Shown: piece by piece, positions 1-5,616 of the stretch
How positions within the stretch are numbered: position 1 is the first letter of the stretch
How the letters are laid out: each line of letters starts with the position of its first letter
Notes under the pieces: generated by a model
Database searches by the model: none
Seen by the model: only the letters and a program-made list of their open reading frames with translations
What the model was told of the DNA's origin: nothing
Position numbers and translations under genes: made by a program
Source of the DNA: Candidatus Microgenomatus auricola
Lineage (GTDB): Bacteria > Patescibacteriota > Patescibacteriia > UBA9570 > XYC2-FULL-38-9
Direction: 5' to 3'
NCBI GenBank assembly: GCA_005239655.1
Contig: SBBP01000147.1
Span: 1-6,270 of the forward strand
Length of the DNA stretch: 6,270 nucleotides

Positions 1-1141
1 GTCGCTGTTTCAGCAGAATCAAGTCTTAGGTTTGTTGAACGTTTTTTCCGGCGGCGCGTTGGAAAATTTTTCCATTGTCATGCTGGGCGTGGGCCCGTAC
101 ATTACGGCTTCCATTATTTTTCAGCTGTTGCAACTGATTGTTCCGAAGTTTGAAGAAATGGCAAAGGAGGGCGGTGCTTCTCAGCAAAAACTGACGCAGT
201 GGACTCGTCTGTTGGCTGTCCCACTTGCGGCGTTGCAAGGGTATGGAACCATTACGCTGTTGCAGAGTGTGTCGGGGAGCCAAATTCTCTCTTCGCAGTT
301 TGGCATTTTGGATTGGGTGATTGCGATCACTGTTGTGACTGCCGGTTCCGTGTTCTTAATGTGGTTGGGTGAGTTGATTTCCGAGCAGCATATCGGGAAT
401 GGCATCTCACTAGTGATTTTTGCCGGTATTATTGCCGCGTTACCGTCGTCGATTCAACAAGTGTTTGTCACATTTGATTCCTCGCAGCTGCCGATACTCA
501 TTGGTTTTGGCTTTGTCGCCTTCCTCACGATCGTTGGTGTGGTATTTGTGACCGAAGGGCAGCGTAATATTCCTATTTCGCACGCACGACATTATTCTGC
601 GCAAGGACAGAAGAGCCATTTGCCGATGCGCGTGAACCAGGCCGGAGTGATTCCAATTATCTTTGCCATTTCGATTGTGTTAGCGCCGTCGCTTGTTGCG
701 CAATACATGCTGCAGTTCAACATCAGCTGGTTGAATGGTTTTTTGAACGGCGTTATTGCCGCATTTAGTAATCAGTTGATCTACGGCATTGTGTATTTTG
801 TGCTTGTGGTTGCTTTTGCCTATTTCTACACTGCTGTGGTGTTCCATCCTGATCGTATTGCGGAAAACTTGCAGCGTGGCGGCAGTTTTATTCCTGGCGT
901 TCGACCAGGCAAGGCGACAGCCGACTACCTTAAACAGACGTCGAATCGTATTCTGTTGGCTGGCTCGCTCTTTCTTGGATGTATTGCGGTGTTGCCTCTG
1001 ATTCTGCAAGCGTTTTCCAGCGGCGGTATCCAGAATTTGGCGATCGGCGGTACTAGCTTGCTCATCGTCGTGTCTGTCGCCATTGAAACCGTCAAGCAAA
1101 TTGAAGCGCAGCTCACGTTGCGTGATTACGAACAGTTTTAA
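1..1141 (+). CDS. secY: Preprotein translocase subunit SecY (5' truncated)
   Basis: This is the central channel subunit of the SecYEG translocase in the cytoplasmic membrane, which passes unfolded preproteins across or into the membrane. The reading frame is open from the left edge (first full codon at position 2). About 379 residues are present against roughly 430-440 in the family, so about 55-60 N-terminal residues (TM1 and its approach) lie outside the window. An internal TTG at 32 is not the true start, because family-typical sequence (FQQNQVLGLLN) precedes it. Visible family motifs are the plug region FSGGALENFS, GPYITASIIFQLL, FLMWLGELI followed by IGNGIS, the cytoplasmic loop ending in HLPMRVNQAGVIP, and GVRPGKAT with the conserved loop arginine near fragment residue 301. 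The C-terminus is GGTSLLIVVSVAIETVKQ plus a short tail. The stop TAA shares its last base with the adk ATG (TAATG), so the genes are probably translationally coupled. Confidence 0.97.
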   Translation, partial: SLFQQNQVLGLLNVFSGGALENFSIVMLGVGPYITASIIFQLLQLIVPKFEEMAKEGGASQQKLTQWTRLLAVPLAALQGYGTITLLQSVSGSQILSSQFGILDWVIAITVVTAGSVFLMWLGELISEQHIGNGISLVIFAGIIAALPSSIQQVFVTFDSSQLPILIGFGFVAFLTIVGVVFVTEGQRNIPISHARHYSAQGQKSHLPMRVNQAGVIPIIFAISIVLAPSLVAQYMLQFNISWLNGFLNGVIAAFSNQLIYGIVYFVLVVAFAYFYTAVVFHPDRIAENLQRGGSFIPGVRPGKATADYLKQTSNRILLAGSLFLGCIAVLPLILQAFSSGGIQNLAIGGTSLLIVVSVAIETVKQIEAQLTLRDYEQF

Positions 1142-1791
1142 TGAACGTTTCACCAAAACAGATCTGTTTATTTGGGCCGCAAGGTTCAGGCAAAGGGACG
1201 CAAGCCCAGCATTTGAGCGCACACTACGGGTTTCCGCACATTGCGCCAGGCAATATTTTTCGTAAAGCCATCGCGGATCACACTCCACTGGGGAAGCAGG
1301 TAGAGGCGGTGATTGCGGCTGGTCAGTTGGTGCCAAACGACGTCACAAATCGTTTGATGCGTGAGCGGCTGGAACAAGAGGATTGTTTAGATGGATTTAT
1401 TCTCGATGGATACCCGCGCAACACGAATCAGGCCGACGCGCTTGATGCGGTGACGAGATTGACGCACGTCATTGTGATTGATGTCTCGGATAGCGAAACA
1501 GTTCGCCGTCTCTCCAATCGACGAGTGTGTACATCGTGTGGCACGAACTTTCACTTGGAGTTCAAGCCACCACTGCAAGACGATATCTGTGATCGTTGTG
1601 GCAGCGCACTCACGCAGCGTGACGACGATACGCCGGACTCCATTCGAAAACGATTAGAGATTTACCATCGCGATACAGAACCGTTGATTGAGCGCTATGC
1701 GCAGCGAGGAATTGTTTGCCGCGTTGACGGAACGCCCCCCATTGGCCAAGTTTTTGAGCAGATCAAAAGCTGTTTTTCTGACAGCGTATGA
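1141..1791 (+). CDS. adk: Adenylate kinase, long zinc-lid form
   Basis: This cytosolic enzyme interconverts ATP + AMP and 2 ADP and balances the adenylate pool. The 216-residue length is typical of the long bacterial form. The P-loop is GPQGSGKGT (residues 12-20). LDGYPRN (88-94) carries the conserved AMP-site Asp89 and Arg93. The LID has four cysteines in C-x2-C...C-x2-C spacing (130, 133, 150, 153), the structural zinc site. DDTPDSIRKRLEIY follows with the lid/core arginines. One oddity is visible: the AMP-binding segment normally reading STGDxxR is APGNIFR here (Pro36 for Thr, Asn38 for Asp). The start overlaps the secY stop by one base, and the stop overlaps the map start by four bases (ATGA). 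No Shine-Dalgarno sequence is seen. The order secY-adk-map is the classic spc-operon arrangement. Confidence 0.97.
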   Translation: MNVSPKQICLFGPQGSGKGTQAQHLSAHYGFPHIAPGNIFRKAIADHTPLGKQVEAVIAAGQLVPNDVTNRLMRERLEQEDCLDGFILDGYPRNTNQADALDAVTRLTHVIVIDVSDSETVRRLSNRRVCTSCGTNFHLEFKPPLQDDICDRCGSALTQRDDDTPDSIRKRLEIYHRDTEPLIERYAQRGIVCRVDGTPPIGQVFEQIKSCFSDSV

Positions 1792-2549
1792 GCCTCATCA
1801 AAACTGTAGAGGAGATTCAGCACATGCGTGAGGGCGGCGCTCTTCTTGCGGAGGCACTGTATGCACTCATTGCAATAACTCGTCCAGGCATGACCACGAA
1901 TGAGTTGGACACCTTTTTTGCAGACTACATTCATCGTCGAGGAGCCAAAGCCTCCTTTCTCGGCTACCACGGATATCCGAAATCCATCTGCACATCCATT
2001 AACAATGAAGTGGTGCACGCCATTCCCAGTGATCGTGTTTTGCAGGAAGGCGATATCATCGGTTTGGATTGTGGTGTGCGTTATCACGGACTCTGCACAG
2101 ATATGGCACGGACGATCGGCATTGGGAAAATCACTCCAGAGGCGCAGCGACTCATCGACGCTACGGATGAATCGTTGCAACGTGCGATTCCGTTGATACG
2201 CGTCGGCAATCACATTGGTGACATTGGCCACGCGATCCAGTCCTTCGTTGAGCCGTTGGGGTATTCTGTTGTGCGCGTTTTGGTTGGACACGGCGTGGGA
2301 GAAAGCGTGCATGAAGATCCGCAAGTACCAAACTATGGGAAAAAGGGGACGGGTGTACGGTTGGAAGCTGGCATGGTGCTTGCTGTTGAGCCGATGGTGA
2401 ATTGTGGTGGACCGGAAGTGGAATTTGATGAACAAGATGGATGGACAGTTCGCACTGCGGATGGTAGTTTATCTGCACATGTTGAAGACACGATTGCGAT
2501 CACTACGGATGGCCCAGTCGTGCTCACACGGCCAACTCAACAGCGATGA
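1788..2549 (+). CDS. map: Type I methionine aminopeptidase
   Basis: This enzyme removes the initiator methionine from nascent proteins in the cytosol and uses a dinuclear metal centre. At 253 residues it is the short type Ia form without an N-terminal extension. All five metal ligands of the family can be placed: Asp94 (GLDCG), Asp105 (CTDMART), His168 (VGHGVG), Glu201 (AVEPMV) and Glu233 (HVEDTI). The substrate-site histidines are also present as His77 (NEVVHAIP) and His175 (VHEDPQVPNYG). The signature GYPKSICTSINNEVVHAIP is intact. The ATG overlaps the adk stop and the TGA overlaps the ruvX start, both as ATGA, so translation is probably coupled on each side. In many bacteria infA follows map; here ruvX does. 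Confidence 0.98.
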   Translation: MSLIKTVEEIQHMREGGALLAEALYALIAITRPGMTTNELDTFFADYIHRRGAKASFLGYHGYPKSICTSINNEVVHAIPSDRVLQEGDIIGLDCGVRYHGLCTDMARTIGIGKITPEAQRLIDATDESLQRAIPLIRVGNHIGDIGHAIQSFVEPLGYSVVRVLVGHGVGESVHEDPQVPNYGKKGTGVRLEAGMVLAVEPMVNCGGPEVEFDEQDGWTVRTADGSLSAHVEDTIAITTDGPVVLTRPTQQR

Positions 2550-2953
2550 AATATTTAGGCATTGATTACGGAACACGACGAACTGGTGTAGCCATTTCTC
2601 CGGATGGACGTGTTGCCGTTGTGAAAGAAGTCATTCGGTCAACCAGTCAAAATCAAACCATTACCCGCATTAAAGAGATTGTGGTGCAAGACGGCATCGA
2701 GTGTATTGTCGTTGGCAAGCCCGTCAGCGCACACAATGCACCGACCGAAATGACCGACAAGGTGCTGCGTTTTATTGAAAAGTTGCGCAATCATGTGCAA
2801 GTTCCGGTGCAGACCGTTGATGAGCGATTCACTACAGAAATGGCTGATACACTCTTGCGAGGCCTGAAGCATGACGAACGCGACAAAGTCGCTGCGCAGA
2901 TTCTGCTGCAAAATTTTTTAGATACGCTGTCTGCCTCTGCTGCAGCGGCGTGA
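2546..2953 (+). CDS. ruvX: RuvX/YqgF-family RNase H-fold nuclease
   Basis: RuvX (YqgF) is a small RNase H-like nuclease. Family members are linked to maturation of the 16S rRNA 5' end and have been proposed as Holliday junction resolvases; this sequence cannot separate those roles. The 135 residues show the family pattern: GIDYGTRRTGVAIS with catalytic Asp7, IVVGKPV at 54-60 (the family usually has GLP, here GKP), TVDERFTT with Glu93, and RDKVAAQILLQNFLD with Asp113. The acidic triad is therefore intact. A short alanine-rich tail closes the protein. The start overlaps map by ATGA, and the next gene begins 4 nt after the stop. No Shine-Dalgarno sequence is visible, so it probably depends on coupling to map. 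Confidence 0.94.
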   Translation: MKYLGIDYGTRRTGVAISPDGRVAVVKEVIRSTSQNQTITRIKEIVVQDGIECIVVGKPVSAHNAPTEMTDKVLRFIEKLRNHVQVPVQTVDERFTTEMADTLLRGLKHDERDKVAAQILLQNFLDTLSASAAAA

Positions 2954-2957
2954 TGCG

Positions 2958-4043
2958 ATGGCTATGGAAGCACGAGGGGTTGTTGCCGTCATCGTGACAT
3001 TCATCTTCGCGGTGTGTGCGACGTGGTTCGTGCGTCGTCTGGCGCTGCGTTATCGAGTGTTGGACATCCCGCTGTCGAATCGCAAGGTGCACATGCAGCC
3101 TGTACCGTTACTTGGAGGCTTGGCTGTCATTGTCGCTGTTGTGTCTGGTGTGATCGTTGCATGGCCAGCGCTCACCGGAGGCTATTTGCTTTCCAAGCAT
3201 CTCGTTGGCGTGTTGGTTGCAGCGGGCATTCTTGGGGTTGGTGGCGTGTTAGACGACCGTCGCAACCTCTCGCCGCAGGTTCAGGTGCTCTTTCCGTTGT
3301 TGGCGTGTCTTGTGGTGATTGCTTCCGGGATCGGCGTGGACTATATTACAAACCCGCTTGGTGGGACAGTGCGGCTTGACCAGACGCACGTCGTGCTCTT
3401 CTATTGGAATGGCCTGCCGTACGGCATCACCGTGATCGCTGACCTGTTTACGGTTGCGTGGTTGATGGGCATGATGTACACGACAAAGTTTTTGGACGGA
3501 TTAGATGGTTTGGTGTCAGGTATTTCCGTCATTGGAATGTTGATTATTTTTGGGTTGAGCATGACAACCGCGGTCAACCAACCCGAGACAGCGACGCTGT
3601 CATTGATTGCTGCTGCTGCTTTTTTTGGATTTCTGTTTTGGAATTGGCATCCCGCAAAAATTTTTTTAGGAGAGTCAGGGTCGTTGCTCGCGGGGTTTTT
3701 ACTTGGCACGCTCGCCATTATTTCAGGGGCGAAAATTGCGACGGCATTGCTCATTATGGGTATTCCTATTCTCGATATCGCTTGGGTGGTTTTGCGGCGG
3801 CTCTTCATTGAAAAACGTTCACCATTTTTGGCAGACCGAAAGCATTTGCATTTGCGATTGCTTGATTTGGGTCTCTCGCATCGCACCGTGGTGATTGTTC
3901 TCTATACGTTTACCGCGGTCTTTGGTGTGACGGCGTTATTCCTCGAGTCGCGCACAAAAGTGTTTGCCTTGTGTGTGCTTGGGGTGGTGATGCTCGGTAT
4001 GAGTGTTTGGGTCGTGCGACGACATCAACAGACACGGGTATGA
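2958..4043 (+). CDS. Polyprenyl-phosphate phospho-sugar-1-transferase, WecA/MraY family (glycosyltransferase family 4)
   Basis: This polytopic membrane protein of 361 residues should transfer a sugar-1-phosphate from a UDP-sugar to undecaprenyl phosphate, the first step of a lipid-linked glycan for cell-wall or surface polymers. It has about ten hydrophobic segments. Family signatures in order are RKVHMQPVPLLGG (42-54), the metal-site LDDRRNLSP (98-106), KFLDGLDGLVSG (177-188), WHPAKIFLGESGS (230-242) and DRKHLHLRLLDLGLSHR (293-309). Departures from the WecA/MraY consensus are lack of the usual Asn residues before DGLDG (TTK instead), GESG in place of GDSG, and HLHL in place of HxHH. I recall similar variants in Patescibacteria proteins, so they may mark the lineage rather than loss of function. 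Sugar specificity cannot be read. ATG 2958 was chosen because the nearer ATG at 2953 opens a frame that stops after 14 codons. The stop overlaps the lipoprotein start (ATGA). Confidence 0.9.
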   Translation: MAMEARGVVAVIVTFIFAVCATWFVRRLALRYRVLDIPLSNRKVHMQPVPLLGGLAVIVAVVSGVIVAWPALTGGYLLSKHLVGVLVAAGILGVGGVLDDRRNLSPQVQVLFPLLACLVVIASGIGVDYITNPLGGTVRLDQTHVVLFYWNGLPYGITVIADLFTVAWLMGMMYTTKFLDGLDGLVSGISVIGMLIIFGLSMTTAVNQPETATLSLIAAAAFFGFLFWNWHPAKIFLGESGSLLAGFLLGTLAIISGAKIATALLIMGIPILDIAWVVLRRLFIEKRSPFLADRKHLHLRLLDLGLSHRTVVIVLYTFTAVFGVTALFLESRTKVFALCVLGVVMLGMSVWVVRRHQQTRV

Positions 4044-4471
4044 AGCGAATGATCGTCATGGTCGGTATTGCCATTGCACTCGTTGGTTGTGGACGAGACG
4101 AAGGGGAATATCCATTGGAGATTGGCAGCTCGACATTCACCGTTGAAATTGCCGACACCGCCGCAGAGCGTGAACAGGGTTTGCAGAATCGTCAGGAGCT
4201 GAAGAAAAAGCACGGAATGTTTTTTGAGTTTTCGCGTCCAGGTCAGTATGCGATCTGGATGAAAAACACGTTCATTCCATTGGATATCGTCTGGATTGCT
4301 GGCATGCGTGTTGTGGAAATTACTCGCGACGTGCAGCCAGAACCGGGTGTGGCGGATGAAGACCTGCAACGGTACACGAGTCAGCAGTTGGTCACGGCCG
4401 TGGTGGAGTTTCCGGCCGGAACCGCAGAGTCTGAAGGCATTTCGGTCGGCGACGAGGTGGTGTTGCCGTAG
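4040..4471 (+). CDS. DUF192-family lipoprotein
   Basis: This is a 143-residue DUF192 protein; the family's biochemical role is not established. The ATG at 4040 overlaps the transferase stop as ATGA. Starting there gives a short positively charged N-terminus (MKR), a hydrophobic stretch and a lipobox LVGC ending at Cys17, which predicts a lipid-anchored protein outside the cytoplasmic membrane. An earlier in-frame start near 3971 would bury this signal inside the preceding gene and was rejected. The domain signature is well kept: EREQGLQNR (43-51), HGMFFEF (58-64), IWMKNTFIPLDIVWI (72-86) and the C-terminal VVEFPAGTAESEGISVGD (121-138). It is the last gene before an independent promoter, so it probably ends the secY-led transcription unit. 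Its position after an envelope glycan enzyme fits an extracytoplasmic location but says nothing firm about function. Confidence 0.92.
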   Translation: MKRMIVMVGIAIALVGCGRDEGEYPLEIGSSTFTVEIADTAAEREQGLQNRQELKKKHGMFFEFSRPGQYAIWMKNTFIPLDIVWIAGMRVVEITRDVQPEPGVADEDLQRYTSQQLVTAVVEFPAGTAESEGISVGDEVVLP

Positions 4472-4475
4472 AGCC

Positions 4476-4504
4476 TTGACGGATGGATCGCCGGCCGCTA
4501 TACT
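4476..4504 (+). promoter_or_regulatory. Sigma70-type promoter for rplU
   Basis: TTGACG (4476-4481) and TATACT (4499-4504) are separated by exactly 17 nt and each matches the -35/-10 consensus at five of six positions. The predicted transcription start is about 4511, giving an rplU leader of roughly 23 nt. The promoter fills most of the 62-nt gap after the lipoprotein gene, so L21 can be transcribed independently of the upstream operon. Confidence 0.75.
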
Positions 4505-4533
4505 CTGCGTTGTCTCTCTATTGATTTTCACTT

Positions 4534-4851
4534 ATGTTTGCAATCATTAAAACAGGAGGAAAGGAATACATCGTCAAAGAAGGCGATGCACTCCGCGTGG
4601 AAAAATTGGATGCCGAGACCGGCAAGACCGTGAAGTTTGATCAGGTGCTTTTGGTTAGCACAGAAGACGGTTCCGGACTGCAGCTGGGGATGCCCACGGT
4701 TGGTGGTGCGGTCGTGGAGGGCACTGTGCAGAAGCAAGGGCGTTCCAGGAAAGTTATCGTCCGCAAGTTCAAGGCAAAAGTTCGCTATTCGCGTACCTAC
4801 GGCCATCGTCAACCATTCACGGAAGTGAAGATTGCGAAGATCGGCGCGTAA
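4534..4851 (+). CDS. rplU: 50S ribosomal protein L21
   Basis: L21 is a 23S rRNA-binding protein of the large ribosomal subunit. The 105-residue length is standard. The N-terminus FAIIKTGGKEYIVKEGD, the central FDQVLLV and GMPTVGGAVVEGTV, and the C-terminal signature YGHRQPFTEVKI are all recognisable. The gene has its own promoter. The roughly 23-nt leader (ending TTGATTTTCACTT before the ATG) contains no purine-rich Shine-Dalgarno sequence. In most bacteria rplU is followed by rpmA (L27), but here the next gene is recR on the opposite strand, its stop only 4 nt away. L21 is therefore a single-gene unit at this locus unless read-through from upstream also contributes. Confidence 0.97.
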   Translation: MFAIIKTGGKEYIVKEGDALRVEKLDAETGKTVKFDQVLLVSTEDGSGLQLGMPTVGGAVVEGTVQKQGRSRKVIVRKFKAKVRYSRTYGHRQPFTEVKIAKIGA

Positions 4852-4855
4852 GATT

Positions 4856-5455
4856 TTATATCTTCTGTCGACCTTGTAGCGCGTTCGCCAATGTCACCTC
4901 ATCAGCGAAGTCGATGTCGGCACCCATCGGGAGCCCACGCGCAATACGCGTGACCGTAATCGGTTTGCCCGCAAGTCGTTTGGTCATGTAGAGCGCGGTG
5001 ATGTCCCCTTCGGCGTCTGGGTTTGTAGCAATGATGATTTCCGTGATGCCGTTGCGTTCGACGCGCTGTAGCAGTTCAGCAATGCGTAGTTGTTCTGGAT
5101 CCACGCCAACGGTATGGTCAATGACGCCGCCAAGCACATGGTAAACGCCGTTGAACTGTCCGGTTTTTTCAAGGGCCATGACGTCTTTGGCTTCAGCCAC
5201 CACGCAGAGGAGTCGTCGATCGCGTTGTGTGTTACGACAAATGGCGCAGCGCTCGGCTTCGGAAAACGTGTAACACTCAACGCAGAGGCGGATGGAGTCG
5301 CGCACGTTCTGCAGCGTACGAATGAGACTATCAAACTCCTCTTTCTGCTGACGGAGCAAGTGAAAGACAAATCGTTCACTGGTTTTCGATCCAATGCCGG
5401 GCAGTTTGTTGAATTCGCGAATGAGCTGTTCAATTGACGGCGGAAGGGTGTTCAT
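4856..5455 (-). CDS. recR: Recombination mediator protein RecR
   Basis: RecR works with RecO (and RecF) to load RecA onto SSB-coated single-stranded DNA during gap repair. The 199-residue length is typical. Features in order are a helix-hairpin-helix region (LPGIGSKTSERFVFHLL, 18-34), a four-cysteine zinc finger (Cys58, 61, 70, 73), and a Toprim domain with VVAEAKDVMALEKTG (85-99), YHVLGG (105-110) and NPDAEGDITALY (145-156). The C-terminal ARGLPMGADIDFADEVTLA (172-190) completes it. An in-frame upstream start at 5479 would add eight residues (MQYATIPA). The ATG at 5455 is preferred because family members begin near here and a -10 element lies directly upstream of it. It converges on rplU. 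Nothing visible suggests coupling to the HAD gene 143 nt upstream. Confidence 0.96.
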   Translation of the reverse strand: MNTLPPSIEQLIREFNKLPGIGSKTSERFVFHLLRQQKEEFDSLIRTLQNVRDSIRLCVECYTFSEAERCAICRNTQRDRRLLCVVAEAKDVMALEKTGQFNGVYHVLGGVIDHTVGVDPEQLRIAELLQRVERNGITEIIIATNPDAEGDITALYMTKRLAGKPITVTRIARGLPMGADIDFADEVTLANALQGRQKI

Positions 5456-5462
5456 GGCGGGT

Positions 5463-5471
5463 ATTGTAGCA
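5463..5471 (-). promoter_or_regulatory. Candidate extended -10 promoter for recR
   Basis: On the - strand the sequence TGCTACAAT (5471 to 5463) has the TGn-TATAAT layout of an extended -10 element, with TACAAT matching five of six bases. No good -35 is present 16-18 nt upstream, which extended -10 promoters can tolerate. The expected start site is about 5456, immediately before the recR ATG at 5455, which would make the transcript essentially leaderless. Confidence 0.5.
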
Positions 5472-5505
5472 TACTGCAAAAGGTGAGATACATCGGCAAT
5501 GCTTC

Positions 5506-5616
5506 CTTTGGGGCGTTCTATTTTTTCAGAACAGACGGAGGCTTGTGCTCATTTCCTGCTCGGGCGCGGTGGCGGAGGCTGCTGCAAGCTTACTCCTTTT
5601 ACCCCCAAAGATTTTT
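5506..5616. other. Nested inverted repeats, possible small structured RNA
   Basis: The 143-nt gap between the HAD and recR genes contains nested complementary arms. CTTTGGGG (5506-5513) pairs perfectly with CCCCAAAG (5603-5610). Inside it, GGAGGCTTG (5537-5545) pairs with CAAGC (5585-5589) and CTCC (5593-5596), leaving a TTA bulge. A small hairpin GTTCT/AGAAC (5515-5519 with 5528-5532) sits on the 5' side. On the + strand the outer helix is followed by ATTTTT (5611-5616), as at the 3' end of a terminated RNA. The core (about 5560-5580) is very GC-rich. The right arm overlaps the last codons and stop of the HAD gene. I did not find the conserved SRP RNA apical motif, a tRNA T-loop, tmRNA or RNase P signatures on either strand. 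The strand of any RNA is unclear and no convincing + strand promoter was seen. Confidence 0.3.

Noticed and set aside
680..1336. A 218-codon - strand open frame opposite secY and adk, and similar long shadows opposite map and the transferase.
   Set aside because: They are antisense to genes with intact catalytic motifs, and their translations show no recognisable domain.
1769..1785. GCTGT/ACAGC hairpin ending 2 nt before the map start.
   Set aside because: A 5-bp stem with a 7-nt loop inside coding sequence is expected by chance. It could affect reinitiation, but nothing else supports this.
1141..2953. UGA recoding (UGA as glycine, as in Gracilibacteria).
   Set aside because: adk, map, ruvX and the transferase all end at UGA at family-typical lengths and no in-frame UGA interrupts a conserved domain, so UGA acts as a stop.
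3971..4471. Longer version of the DUF192 protein starting near 3971.
   Set aside because: It would overlap the transferase by about 70 nt and push the lipoprotein signal into the interior; the ATGA start at 4040 places the lipobox correctly.
4850..4864. AAGAT/ATCTT hairpin as a bidirectional terminator.
   Set aside because: The stem is only five AT-rich pairs with no T-tract on either side, so it would be a very weak intrinsic terminator.
5464..5492. A + strand promoter TTGTAG-17-GATACA that could drive a small RNA.
   Set aside because: Each hexamer matches only three of six consensus bases, which is not enough to call.
5480..5600. SRP (4.5S) RNA gene in the recR upstream region, considered because ffs/scr can lie near recR and dnaX and because - strand AAAGGAAGCA resembles part of the SRP loop.
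   Set aside because: The full apical motif (CAGG...GGAAGGAAGCAGCC type) is absent on both strands and the partial match is not inside a suitable hairpin.
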